NCBI GenBank assembly: GCA_030052745.1
Contig: JANBVO010000042.1
Coordinates: forward strand, 186,001 to 250,000
Direction: 5' to 3'
From: Pleurostoma richardsiae
Taxonomy: Eukaryota > Ascomycota > Sordariomycetes > Calosphaeriales > Pleurostomataceae
Length of the DNA: 64,000 nt
Part shown: piece after piece, positions 9,580 to 21,610 of the stretch
Position numbering within the stretch: the stretch's first letter is position 1
Layout: each line of letters starts with the position of its first letter
Translations under genes and position numbers: made by a program
The notes under the pieces: generated by a model
What the model was told of the DNA's origin: nothing
Seen by the model: only the letters and a program-made list of their open reading frames with translations
Databases searched by the model: none

Positions 9580-11802
9580 ATGGGCGAACCGTCTGTCGCG
9601 GCGGCATGTGCCACCCTGCTGTCTGCAATTGAGCAGGCGGCGACGGCATCATCCGCCCCACCACGCCTCCCGGAACTTGCGCCGGAACTCGCCGAATTGA
9701 AGCAAGCTCTGGAGCTTCTACGGGACGTCGCCGGCGCACAGGACCAGCTGGTCGGTCCGAGCGAGACTCGGGGCTGGATCGTAGCTGTCGTCGAGGACTG
9801 TAGGAGGGCATTGCAGGAGGCCAATGGCGACATCCTGGCAGATGATCACCGCTCGGTAGACGCCGAGAATACAGAAGACGGCGGTGACAACGCTGCACAT
9901 GCGCCTGGGCTTCTGGAGGCGCAGCGCATGTCTCTAGATGTTTACCGCCGTGCGTTGAGGCTAGCGCATGAGACATTGACTCGGTAAGGCGACTGTTGGG
10001 GGAGCGAGCCGCTTCTACGCACACTAACTATTCATTAGAGATGCTGACGACAATGTAAGGAATCTAAGCGGCGTAGCAGAGAGCAGCGGCATCGGCAGCT
10101 CCAATGTCCATCGTCTCACACTCGACACAGCGGCTACTATTGAGGGAGGCGGAAGCCACACCCTCGCACAGATAACCCGTCTGCGGTTGGACAGCGAGAG
10201 TCTGCCGGGGGTTCACACTGCCCTCGACGGCCTTCTCAACGACCTTGAGAGGACTTGTGCTGGAAGCGGTAACACTCGCCTGCTAGACGGCGCCGTAGAT
10301 GAGCCGTATATACAATCGTGAGTTCACAGAGACTTGTCATTGCCCGCCTCTCCCACATATCACTGACCATCTACAGGCCCGTGTCGCTCGGGGACGATAC
10401 CCAAGCGCCGTCTATCGGCGTCGACGGGCCCGTGGCGGCCGCGGGCGACATTCAGGACTTACCAAACCCCCGCCGCACGAGCAAGAAGAAGAAGAAAGTC
10501 ACCTGGGACCTGAGCGACGCCAGCATCGGGCCCATCCACCTCCCTAGGAGCAGTAGCGAACCGACTGCCCTGCTTGGCCCAACATCAGTCCTCTCCGACG
10601 AGCCCTCCTCTTCGGAGAAGCGCCGATCCCCACCCCCTTTCCAGCTAGATCACAGCGCCACCCTTGGCCCGCCACCCAAGTCGAAGGCTGGCGTCCGAGG
10701 CGTCAGCCTCTCGCCGGACGGCACGACAGTCGTGGCGCACTACGCTGACGAGTCGGTCGCGGTGTGGGATGTCGAGTCGCGCCGCCTGCTCGAGAAGCTG
10801 CGGCTGGGCGGCGGCAGCGGCCTGCCGTGGAGCAGCCCCAAGCACCGTGTGGTGCGCGCCGCCAGCGTCTCGGAAGCGGAGCCGCTGGTGGCGGTCGAGG
10901 TGGAGCGTGGCAGCCGGGGCTCCTCGCTGGAGCTGTGGGACTGGCAGAAGAAGAGGAAGGTGCAGGTGCTCTGCGAGGGGGCCGGCGGCACCGGGGGGGC
11001 CCCCCCCTGGGCGCACGTCCCGGTCAGGCACCTGTGCGGGGAGGTCGCTGTGTGGGACCGGCCGGCAAACATAGTCAAGAAGTTCCGCCAGACGCGGCTG
11101 CTGACGGAGAACAGCGTGCTCGGCGTGCTCAAGGACCGGGTTCTGGTTGACTTGGGAAGACAGGCGGACTCGGGGGCCGGCGGAGGAGGGAGCAAGGCGG
11201 CGATAGCGCTGTCCCGCATAAAGCCATACCTGGCGGCGGCGACAACGGCCGGGGCCGGGCCTGAGAAGCACGCGCTGCTGATGGCCCTGGATCTAGCGGT
11301 GGCGGAGGAGGGGGTGTCCGGCAACCAGGATCCACCGCTCAAGACACACGTCACGGAGCTAGGAGGGGTAGAGGAGCCCCTGGACCTGGGCACCGACGGG
11401 CAGTACGTGACCTCACTGTGGCGGCGCTGGAACGCCTCCGCGTCGCGTGACGAGTTGTGCCTCCTGTCTTGGCAGCTAGGGACCTCGAACTGCCGAGAGA
11501 TCTTCCCGCCTTCTGAAAGGAGGGACGCGAAGCTGTCACCTGACGGCCGCCTGCTCGCGATGTGGGACGATACGAAGCAGGTGTCGATTTTGGACGGGAG
11601 GACGGGGCAGGTGCTCCTGCCGAACGGGAGTGATGGGCAAGGGGGGAGGATATCACCACTCTACCCGACGGCTGTGGCCTTCTCGGACGACTGCGGCATC
11701 ATGGCTTGCGGGAACCGCAACGGGTCGGTTGACATCTTCGACATCAATGGCTTTCAGGCAACGCCAAAGCTAAGTGGCCGGGGCAAGTATAGCACATTCT
11801 GA
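9580..11802 (+). CDS. WD40-like repeat protein with alpha-helical N-terminal region
   Basis: Model: join(9580..9983, 10039..10317, 10377..11802), 702 aa. Introns of 55 bp (GTAAGG..TTAG) and 59 bp (GTGAGT..ACAG) both keep the frame. The N-terminal third is helical (ELKQALELLRDVAG, DVYRRALRLAHETL) and resembles the helical leaders of fungal signalling or STAND proteins, but I cannot assign a family. After a KKKKKVTW basic patch, the C-terminal half shows propeller blades: GVSLSPDGTTVVAHYADES then VAVWDVESRRLLEKL; LELWDWQKKRKVQVL; KLSPDGRLLAMWDD; VAFSDDCGIMACGNRNGSV. Blades are irregular and fewer than seven are obvious. There is no NACHT or NB-ARC P-loop between the two halves. The third exon is markedly GC-rich. 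Probably a scaffold protein; function unknown. Confidence 0.65.
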
Positions 11803-12267
11803 ATACGGAACGGGGGGTTATGGGGCCGGTAGTGACCTTTGGCTCGTCGCAGACGGTTCAGGGCTGCCAAGTGAGCATATAAGTAAGCATAGGAAGGAAG
11901 CGAGTGCATCTGGCTCACACTGAAGTCTCTGAAGCTTGAGCTCTGAACTGTTGATATGACAAACAAGCTCTGCTACAAGAACCGGGCCAAACGAGAAGGA
12001 GATGCAGCTCAGCCTGTTTCAGTCTTTTTGAGTGCACGCACGATAGAACGTGCATCAAGGAGCATTACACAGTTCGGGGACGAGACTGAGGATAAGCGAT
12101 AGATAAAATATCTGCTGTGTTGGAACGGGTATATAAATCTGCTGGATCCAATCTTTCCCACAAAAAGAGGTCATTATACATGTTCCTGCCTGGTATCGTT
12201 GCGTCGTAGACGATCATTACAGTCACCCTGTCTTTTGTATTAAGCGGTGACGAGGAAGGAAGAGAAC
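11803..12267. other. Convergent intergenic region
   Basis: 465 bp between the 3' ends of the WD40-like gene (+) and the lipase (-). It must hold both terminators; no gene is seen. Confidence 0.55.
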
Positions 12268-14259
12268 TCAGTGGCCTTGTGCTGTCACTGCTCCTATCGC
12301 AAGGATCTGTAGCCTTCCAGCGTACAGCCGCATGACATGACACACAGGATCACCCCATATCACCTCCCTGAGCTGTTGATCCGTCGCGACCTGCGCCACG
12401 ACACCCTCATTTAGGCGTTCCTCGACCGTCTTCTTCCCCTTTAGCCTTGCGCCGGGATCACCTGACCGCAGGACCACGATCCGCCCTGCACAGCTGAGTG
12501 TGCCTGGCGGCACCTTCCAAGTTGGTCCGGCCGGCTTTTGCTTTTGGCTCCCAGGCGACGTCGACGACCTGGTCGACTTTGCTGACTTGACAGACCGCGT
12601 AGAGACAAGAGAGCTCTTGGACTTCTTCTCCCTAGGTGCGGTCTTACATCCACTGACCAATGCCGGCAATGTTGAGGGCGCCGGCTTGCTCTTCGTTCCC
12701 ACGGGGACTGTCGGCGCCGGCGTAGCGAACAGCTCCAAAAGGCTGCGCACATAAGCCTTGTCGGCCCTCGACACCGGATCACCCTCGTTGACGAAACTGA
12801 GAAAGAGAAACTTCTGGAACTCCGGCCGATCCGGCTTCTGCAGTGGCAGCAGGGACACGGGTGGCGTGCCGAAGGTGACGCAGTGGACGCGGCGGAAGCA
12901 GCCCGTCAGGAGGTTCAGCTCGGACGAGGCGGCCTTGGACGTCGACAGCATATGGCTGAACAGCAGGGCTGCGATGGCCCCGCCGGCGGAGTGCCCGGTG
13001 ATGAGGAGCGAGTAAGAGCTGCGTGAGGGGTTCTCCTCAAGGAGCTGGCGGAGACGTGCAGCGACGGGCTTAATCATCTTGCGGGCTACGGCAAGGAAGC
13101 CTGCGTGGCAGAAATTGCCGGGGTCATCCTGCACAAGGGTCAGTGTTTTCCCACGGCAAGAGTATGACGGACCGTGAGAAGTAGCTGAAGGACTTACCAA
13201 GAAGCCAGTGGGCGAGGTGGGTGCCATGTTGAGGTTGACGGCCCAGTCCATGAAGGTCGCAGTTCCCCGAATGGCGAATACGATGGTGTTCATATCATCC
13301 ATGGCCACGGACTTGATGACCATGGCTTTCGTGCCACTGCGGAAGTCTGCATCGACGTGGGTATCCCGCTCCTGACCTTTGGGCTTGTCGTATACGCGCT
13401 CTGAGTAGTGTGCGGCGAGGGAGAGGAGCGGATAGGTTGATATGTAGAGGTTTAATGGCGGGAGGTGCATAGGCAGCCTCGAATTGGCATATAACTCCAC
13501 CTTTGCGAAGTAACCTCCTGAGGTGACCGTGGCAGCTCCTGCGCTAGTCTGCCCCTTGGGATGATCCTTGCTATGCCCTTTCTTAGGCTTCTTTGGGACC
13601 AGATTTTTCTCGTTCGTGGTGCCGATCGGTGACGGCGTATCGTGGCCCGGTACTTTGGAAGTGGGTTGAGGCTGGAAACTGAAGAGGGCCTTTTCATAAC
13701 CCCCGTATCTCTCCCGATCAATCAACGTCACAACATCGTTGAAGCGTTCCGAAATCCGATCCACGAGAGCAGCACTCTGGTTAAGAAGCTCGGAACCGTA
13801 CCCGTGCCAAACCGGGAGTCCGTCATCGAATAACGAGGGGATACTCCCGGGTAGGACATCGTTGGCCAAGTTCACCACAGAGCCTAGATTCAGCTTGTCG
13901 AGCGCATGCCGGCCTGTCTGCGTCTGCTGAGGAGCTGGGCCGGGCGGTGCCATGAGATAGTAGTGCTGATTCACCACTAACGGCGGGTATCGCTGCTGAT
14001 ACTGATACGGCGGCGGCGGCGGCGGCGGGTGACAGGCCGCATTCCATCCCCCGGAAAGAGGCGGAAGATACTCCGCCGGCTGGAATTGTGTGCGGTATGT
14101 AGCTGCCCCTACACTACTTTGCCAAGGCTGGGAATGCGTCTGAGGAGCCAGGTGAGGAGCCAGGCCTGGACTGGGACCATGACTGGGCCCAGGCTGATCC
14201 GCTGCGGCCGAGGGAGATGCCGGATTTGCCTTCTTCGCCTTCTTACTGAAGAGGCCCAT
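12268..14259 (-). CDS. Class 3 lipase (alpha/beta hydrolase)
   Basis: Lipase_3 family triacylglycerol or related lipase. Model: complement(join(12268..13128, 13198..14259)), 640 aa. The frame is open across the whole 1992 bp, but 13129..13197 is a 69-bp intron (GTAAGT donor, TTGTGCAG acceptor, stop-free, multiple of three); removing it joins SPTGFL to DDPGNFCHAGFL, as in the family. Domains: Pro/Gln-rich disordered N-terminus (1-120), linker with KKPKKGHSK basic patch, hydrolase core from about 265. The oxyanion region is VFAIRGTATFMDW; the nucleophile is Ser401 in ITGHSAGGAIAALLF; a likely catalytic Asp is in FVNEGDPVSRADKAY; a candidate His is in GDPVCHVMRLYAG near the C-terminus. A Ser/Lys-rich insert lies between them. 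No signal peptide or membrane segment is seen, so cytosolic or membrane-peripheral action is likely. Confidence 0.85.
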   Translation of the reverse strand: MGLFSKKAKKANPASPSAAADQPGPSHGPSPGLAPHLAPQTHSQPWQSSVGAATYRTQFQPAEYLPPLSGGWNAACHPPPPPPPYQYQQRYPPLVVNQHYYLMAPPGPAPQQTQTGRHALDKLNLGSVVNLANDVLPGSIPSLFDDGLPVWHGYGSELLNQSAALVDRISERFNDVVTLIDRERYGGYEKALFSFQPQPTSKVPGHDTPSPIGTTNEKNLVPKKPKKGHSKDHPKGQTSAGAATVTSGGYFAKVELYANSRLPMHLPPLNLYISTYPLLSLAAHYSERVYDKPKGQERDTHVDADFRSGTKAMVIKSVAMDDMNTIVFAIRGTATFMDWAVNLNMAPTSPTGFLVSPSATSHGPSYSCRGKTLTLVQDDPGNFCHAGFLAVARKMIKPVAARLRQLLEENPSRSSYSLLITGHSAGGAIAALLFSHMLSTSKAASSELNLLTGCFRRVHCVTFGTPPVSLLPLQKPDRPEFQKFLFLSFVNEGDPVSRADKAYVRSLLELFATPAPTVPVGTKSKPAPSTLPALVSGCKTAPREKKSKSSLVSTRSVKSAKSTRSSTSPGSQKQKPAGPTWKVPPGTLSCAGRIVVLRSGDPGARLKGKKTVEERLNEGVVAQVATDQQLREVIWGDPVCHVMRLYAGRLQILAIGAVTAQGH
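13129..13197 (-). other. Frame-preserving 69-bp intron in the lipase gene
   Basis: GTAAGT donor at 13197 and TTGTGCAG acceptor ending at 13129, length 23 codons with no stop. Retention would insert 23 residues between GFL and DDPGN without shifting the frame. Confidence 0.8.
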
Positions 14260-15892
14260 GCTGGTGACTCAAGTCGTCGTTGATGCCATGCAGGTGTACA
14301 GCCGTGACTAAAGCCGCGACCTCCGATTTAACATAGCATAATAGGGGTTGTCCATGCAGGAATGAAGGACGGAAGGTGTAACTGAGTGCCCCCTAGCGAT
14401 TCATGAGACAGAAGAAAGAAGTGAGAAGCACTGACAGAGCCACGCGCGTCGTCATACGAGCTTTATTTAGAAGAGACACTAGATGGCCTGGCCAGGAACA
14501 AGAGGAGACTGACAGACAGACTGAGCAAGGCCAAAATGCGCCGGAACGCCTTGCCCGTTTCGAGGACAGCCATGCTCGCGGGACCCCTGCACAATGGCGG
14601 TTACTCGCCGTGATTCGTTAAGCGACCAGCGCTCAGCCCCAATCCCGGATGAAGGAGGCGTTCGGGCGAGACTGACAGCGGACTGCACAGCAACACAAGA
14701 GACAAACCAGGCGCGACGGTCGGAGCATAGGCAAAACCTAATGCAGGTGAGTCTCTGGACTTTCTGCGGGGAGTGAAGCGGAGACTCCACTGCAGATAGG
14801 CGGACTGGTCAACGGGCTCCGTTTCACTATCAGGGATTCTGCACATGCAGCTTCATCTGCGTGTAGCCGCCGGTCAAGTCAAGGCGGTGCGGGGTTCTGA
14901 TCCAGACAAATGGCCCAAAGCCATCTGCGTCCTGCGAGAGGAAGACTTCCCTGGAATCTCTGCGTCCCACCGGGGAGTGTTAAGCTCATGGTCATGCGTG
15001 TTGAAGGCGCCGTGTCGGGTAGGTTGAGGGTTCCGATTGACGGATGAGAGGGGAAGCCAGCAGAAGCGAGGATTTCGCCATGCTGTAAGCTGGATGCAAC
15101 GCAGGCCGCCCGCCTGGCCTCTGCTTCTGATAGGCGCTGGTCGGCGATTCTGTCGCCTGTCCTCTGCGGGAATGCAGCACGGTCCCGCCGCCGAGCCAGG
15201 TTACTTACTGACTAGAGCAGCCCCGAGTCCATATCGCCCGTCTTCTCCGCACGAGTCTATGGAGGGAGAGGGGAGAGGCGACGTGTAGAGAAGGTGGGAC
15301 GAGCATTCGATTCATGGGTGGGCTCACCCACCGACCACCGAGACTCTGTGCCCGACTTGATAGAAGGCTTCTCGTTGTTCTCCTCGTACTGAGCGAGGAT
15401 GCCAGAGAGAAGGCTCTGCTTGACACGTCTGCCAGACGGACAGATCGGATGCTCAGCCAGGGAGCTCCAAAACCCGGGCTGACAACTCGCCGTCCAGACG
15501 ATTCTGGGTAAGTGCCGCATCATAGACCGGAGAGAATGAACAGCGACGAGGGATTGCTGAGTGGCTTGATCGTGTGTGTGAAGCTGGACTGCACAACATG
15601 ACATGACATACATGTCTTATCTTATCGTACCGCGTCCCAAAAAAAAGCTTGGGCCGCCCGCAGACACGTCCGGGAAGAGCGCGCGCGTGGGCTATTAACG
15701 TTATTAACGTTAGAGCAATAGCCTATCTGGCTAAAACGTCACCTTGGGCGACTCGAAACAACGGCATTTCATGCGAAGGAGAGAAGGGCGCACCCCCTTG
15801 CTCACCACCGGCCAGAGGCAGACTGCTGTCATCTATTCGTCCCGCAGGAAGCAGCATCACCAGCTTCGCGAGATGCCGCCGCCGCCCAAGTC
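14260..15892. other. Divergent intergenic region, lipase and FHIP promoters
   Basis: 1.6 kb between two divergent start codons. No frame with domain content. The palindrome TTAACGTTA occurs twice in tandem at about 15694-15711. Confidence 0.55.
15694..15711. repeat. Tandem TTAACGTTA palindrome
   Basis: Two adjacent copies of the 9-mer, each containing the palindrome TAACGTTA, about 180 bp upstream of the FHIP start. It could be a paired transcription-factor site; no factor can be named from sequence alone. Confidence 0.6.
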
Positions 15893-18800
15893 ATGGATTT
15901 CGTGAGTAACGACAACGCCTTGCATCCTGCTGCCCTTGCTCGCGCCGGCTCGGCCAGCGGCGGACTTGCACGCCCTGCTGATACTGCCCTCTCTAGTGGT
16001 CGCGACTCTTAGCAAAGACTCCCTTGTCGGAGAGCTCCCGGAAGGACTCGTCCAAGGATCCCATCCGGAGGCTCCGCCGCTTCGAGAAAGAATATAGCCA
16101 ACTGCTGGTATGACGACCACCCCAACTACTGCATAGTCAAGTACTGTTGTCGTGTTGATGCTGGGCCGGGAGGCTGACAACTATCTGTCGGTCTAGCAAA
16201 TATGGCGCAACTGCTCCAACCTCGCCCACGACAATGAGGCCGCGGAGAACGTCGAGCTCCGTCTCCAGGAGCTCACGAACATCCTCGGCGATGAATCCCG
16301 GCGACCGCTCCCTCACCCCTGCATCGCCTTCTCCGCCGCGAAGCAGCTCTACATCCCCATAGCCAAGATCGCCACCATCTCATATAACGAGTGGATCATA
16401 AGAGAGGCCGTGCTATTCTTTGCCACCCTCATCGAGAGTGAAGAGGAAGCCTTCGTCGAGAGTGGCGCGTTCGCGTCCAGCTTAACCAATCTGCTTGTCA
16501 AGATCACTGGAGCCAACAGTATACGCCTTGAGCCAGACACCGAAGTGAGGGTTGTGGAGCTAGCTTTTAACATCACGACTAAGATCAGGCTTGACCCTGG
16601 AATTCTTCCTGTGTGGTTCAAGTCGCACCAACATCCTGCCCGCGGCGGTCAAGAGGAGGAGAATGGCCAGCGGGACAACCATGGCAAGTTCGAGGGGCGG
16701 ATCCAGAAGCAGGACTTCCCCTTGTTCTATCTTTTGATGGACTACATCCACCACGAAGGCAAGATTGGCGACTTTGCCAGAACCGGACTGCTGTACATAA
16801 TCGAAGCCGCCTCCAGTTCCGTTGCGCTGGAGCAATGGATCGTCGAAAGCGACCTCTCTACCCTGATGGCTACCGGCTTGGGCGCCCTCTACAGCCAGCT
16901 TAGCAGAAAGCTGGTCATAGACTATCCACCTCACGACTTACCTGCAGTACTGGCCTTCTCCGACTATGAGCATCCCAAGTCCAACTACGAGATAGTTTCT
17001 TCATGTTCACCGGAATTCCAGGCCCATCTCGAGACGTTTCTATCCCATCTCCTCTTCTGGCAGGATGTGTTGAATCACTGCAGGTCGATGGAGGTTAAGC
17101 AGACGCTGTTGGAGCACTTCCAGGTTATTTTTCTGCAACAATTACTGTGAGTGGACATGGGAGAAGCTCTCCTTCGAATCACTGGCTAGGTTATCTCAGT
17201 TGCTAATTCCTTAAAGGTATCCGTCCCTCTTAGAGTCATCAGATATCGACGGAGGTTCTTCTGTTGCGGTCTTGACCTATCTGCGACGTATTCTTGAGTC
17301 GCTGGATCATCCGGACATGATCAATCTCATACTGCATTATCTTCTCGCCCTCCCTGACATTATAGCTTCGGCAGAGCCATCGTCTCGAAGCTCGGTGAGT
17401 GCAGCCCGGAAGCGGAAATCGATGGATCTAGCAACAATGATGGCTGCCAAGGTGGAGACAGCTGCGGATCCTCTGCTCTTCAATCTCGTCGACTTGATCC
17501 TGGCCTGTCTACGGTCCCAGAGCCAGCAGACCATTCATGTTACCCTTCAACTGGTCTCGGCAATCCTAAGGAGACATCACCGATACGCCGTCATCACGCT
17601 GCTTCAGACGGAAGGCACTCATGGAGATGCCGCACATCGAACCGTTGGTGCGCACCAACAGGAAGTTGAATTCCTCATGTCTCTGGCCGGTGTCATCGGT
17701 GGCCAGGATAACTTTGATGAAATTTATGAGAGCATACTGAAGGATACAACTATCCGGCTTGAGGGGCACCCCTGCTCACTCAAGCTCATCGCTCCAAAGG
17801 TCTCGACAAATAACCATAAGCTTCCTGCTATCCCCGACAGCCTGCCTGGGGCTCCGCGCGATGTCCGTACTCATACCCTCCGGCCGGACGATCCCCTGCT
17901 CAACACCATTCTCGATCGACTTGAAACGTTCTTCTTAAATCCGGTGGAGACAAATCTGTCGGTCACGGAGACTCTGTTCGATCTTGCCGCTTGCGGTTAT
18001 ATGACCACTGAAGGATGGCTCCTGCGAAGCCCAGATAAGTACGCTTATGACGAGGAAGGGGGTGACTCGAAATCGCCTGATGTGAGAAATGGGCCATCCG
18101 TTTCGACCCGCACAGAGCCTGATTCGCCCTCATACGGCGCCTTCAACAAGCTTGAGTCAATGAAGAAATGCCGACAACGGCCGAGATGGACAGCAGCCAG
18201 CCTGCCTCGATTCTTGAAAGTCCTGCAGAACTTGACAGATCAAGTCGGTCTCTACCGTGATTCTATTCCGCGCTTCGACGAACTTCTCCAGCAGCGGCGG
18301 GAGGCGTTCCAGACCGCTGACTCTGCGGCCCCCACCCCTATGCCTGTCCGCACGAAGAATCCTCAGCCCAGCACCCCAGGTGCGAAGAGAACCAGCATGG
18401 ATGGTTCCCGAAGCGGCTCGCCTGCGAGGCCTTCTGCCCTTGAAGGGTTTGCCCAACGCATATTGTCCGAATTTGGTACTCCAAGCCGCTCAGGCAGCCC
18501 TCGAGGGAGAAAGGAGGTACTTCGAGGCACTGCTTCAGGGCCTAGCTTGTCTGGGGGGTACGGATTCGGTACGCCGACGTCTTCTAAGCATATTCCCCCT
18601 AAGGAATTTCCCTTAAACTTCGACACTCCCGCGAAGAGTGGGATTGCTAGGTCATATTCCCCTGGCAGCCAGAGGGGTGACGCCGGATCTCACGACAGCA
18701 GGGATCCGGCTATCGTGGGCCAGCTTGCTGCCTTCCAAGCCGTCGATCAGCAAATTCTTGCCAGGCGCATCGGCATTCCTTCGCGAAAGGTTGACGCCAT

Positions 18801-19083
18801 TCCCTTGTCTTTCCATAAGGACGACAACGACGATCGAGTAGACGTGGCGAATGGCGAGGGGGAAAATGTTTCGACTGCCGAAGAGAGTGATGACGTGCCG
18901 CAAACGGAGCTGGCACAGTCGGAACAAGGAGAAGGAGAGCAGACGCCTTCATCAGCCGAGGAGAAGACTGTCTCGGTCTCGCACCTCATCACCAACGTCA
19001 TTGTCCTCCAGTCGTTTCTATTCGAGCTGTCTGGCCTTGTTCAAGTCAGGGCAGGCTTGTTCGACGAAGTCCGTTTCGTGTAG
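15893..19083 (+). CDS. fhipA: FHIP / RAI16-like Hook-interacting protein
   Basis: Member of the RAI16-like (FAM160/FHIP) family. In Aspergillus nidulans FhipA joins Hook and FTS to link early endosomes to dynein. Model: join(15893..15901, 15997..16107, 16197..17146, 17217..19083), 978 aa. The first coding exon is only 9 nt (MDF) before GTGAGT and joins WSRLLAKTPLSESSRK; all introns (95, 89, 70 bp) keep the frame. Core motifs: RRFEKEYSQLLQIWRNC; LPHPCIAFSAAKQLYIP; REAVLFFATLIESEEE; then the family hallmark FYLLMDYIHHEGKIGDFAR followed by TGLLYIIEAASS; and SLDHPDMINLILHYLLAL. The C-terminal 250 residues are Ser/Pro-rich and disordered except a final helix with ELSGLVQVRAGLFDEVRF. The start in an alternative frame (MPPPPKSWIS) was rejected because it does not splice in phase. 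Confidence 0.8.
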
Positions 19084-21610
19084 ACACTTATAGAGGGCCC
19101 GCTGTCTCGTTCGTCTGTTCATGCTTGATTTTATTAGTAAATACCCTGCTGTGCTTGCCCTCACCCGATTCTCTCCCGCAGGAGACTTTTTGAGTTGCCT
19201 GACTGGACACGAGAGATCATGTCGCATTGCCTGGCGTCGGTGGCATCTTCTGTCAGACAACCTCTGCCTTTGGGCTGCTGGCAACATTAGCTATGAGATT
19301 ATGACGAGAATAGATTCTTTATGTGAAGAATGCTTCCCAAGCGCAGCTTACTCAGGCGTATTATGTTTGCTCTGCTCTCTGCTCTATATGAAGGAAGATC
19401 TCCATGGGGACTCAATAGATGATAGATAGGTCCAGGCGCTAGCAATAAGGCACTGCTGACGTGTGGCTGCTTGACGGCTAAGAGATCTGTTAAACTACTT
19501 AGAAGCAGTTTCGGGAAAGTAAAGGTTCACTAGGACCCGTCCACTTTACCAGGCGCTGCAACGCTCGACATCAGCATAGGGCAGAGCACGGGCGGGCGGA
19601 TGGGTTGAAACACCAAGGAACTTCGAAGGTGTTGACAGCTATCCTTACAGCTTGTACCTGACCGGTACCAACTGAGAGATACAACCGGAGGGCCCTGCCA
19701 GTCCACACTCCATGACACGCGAACGCCCCTTCTTGAGCACTTCAAGTCCATCGTCGCGGAACTAACCCTTCTCCGCTTTGGATTGCCCACGGTTTCGATC
19801 AGCTAGATACAAACATAGACGAGTTCGGTAGCGGACTAGGAAATTCCGAATAGCACCACAGAAGTGAATCCTAGTGGTTACCCTAGTGCACCCTAGTTGT
19901 GGCCGGTAGTGCAGCGCGCGGTGGAGGAGGTATCAGGGGCGAAGCAGGATCATTTACGTTCGGGATCCAGGAAGCAACCCACAACTACTTAGATCCCCCA
20001 TTCAATTTTCTCTAGGAAATGGGGCCGTGCTTGCTAACAGGGGTCTCCTAGGGATCTCGGCATGCAGTGAGCCCTATCCGGAGGGTCACGGCCGACCATA
20101 CTATCCGGCATGTTTCCCCGGTAGGGGAACACCTGTGGACAAGGAACAGCCTTGTACCTCTACCTTTCGTGTCGCTGCCTCCCCATCAGCTCCGACCCTG
20201 AACTCCGTTTGGCCTAGCGCTTCTGCCGCCTGGGGAAGAGTGCTACAGTGATTGGAGAGCTGAGAGACTGAAGGGATGTGTGGCAGATCTAGCGATGGTA
20301 CGGCAAGGGTGCTGTGACTCGATAGACCCCGGAGTGCTGTAGGGGATGCTGTGATGTGAGCCGCTTGCAGGAGCTTCACGCCAGGGAAGCATGCAATATC
20401 AAGCCGATCGATGATGTGTTGTCCATCGTTGTCCCAGCGCATGGCTTGGAGTCCTTCTCAAGAAGGCCACATGCGGCCTTCACTAGCTGCAGAGGCACTG
20501 TCCGATGAATTGTGACCAAGTCATTCCCTCAATAACCCAGTACTGGCACCTTTCTCCCCCCACCGTTTATGTACTTCGTCGATAGCGTTGCCAATTGTGA
20601 TAGAGGTACCGGCACCGCAGCTCACCGTTTCCCATTCAGGTCACGATATCGCCAGGAAGAGCTTGACTTGCATTGGTTTGACCTCAGCGAGCTGCACCGT
20701 AGCTGATAGTAACCACGAACGATAGTGGTCGGACGCTTCTCTCAGGGCTGACCACGTCAGAAAGGCACATAAGAAGGCATCGACGCCATTCTTCGGCGTG
20801 AAAAGTGCTGCAGTTGACTCCGCAAATATATCTCTCTTGACAAATCCCTGCTCGTATCGCGGACACCAATAGATATACCTATGCTACCTTCATTGCCCGA
20901 GGCGAACGCACTGGTTCCCATTGTCCTTATCCGAGAACTGCAGCCATCACAAGGTCTCAGTATGTGCGTGCGAGGTCCTTTCTACATCGAGCTATGGGAT
21001 CTCGTTCACCAGCACGAGCTGGTCCGGAACTCAGTCACGGCCCAGACATACCCACGACAAATCGACATTGAAGACGCAGCCTGTGCTACCGGGGCGCTGG
21101 CTAGGATGGGTTCTGGGTTTGCGATGTACCTCATGTCCTCCGCAGACGCATACGGCATAGAATGGATGCTGCAGCTTAAAGCTGCCTTTGGCAGCAGTTC
21201 GCAGAATCCCAGCACCAAATCAACCGCTGGTAGCTGGCGAGAGTCGCGTCATCTCAGGACATCACAGAGGTGGAGTCGTTTTAGGAGATAGCAGGGGATA
21301 CGAACTCAATAACGGGTGAGGCTGGTCTGGACGACGGTTGGAAGCCCTTCGCGCAACGATCTCCTACAAAGAGAAGGGGACAAAGGCCAATGAGGAATTT
21401 GGTGTTGCTCTGATCGTTGTTGGCCTTTCGGTAACGATAGGGGCTACGGAAGATTATGGTATCACCTGTCACGTCCGCTCTGGCTCTTGATCGTCCGTCT
21501 TCGGCATTATGGATTGTGGCACAGCCTAGTTGCAACGGGGTGACAAAAACATGTAGCATCAAGCTTTGCTCACTCTGTACCTTGCTGTCTCGACAGCCCA
21601 CATGACTGAC

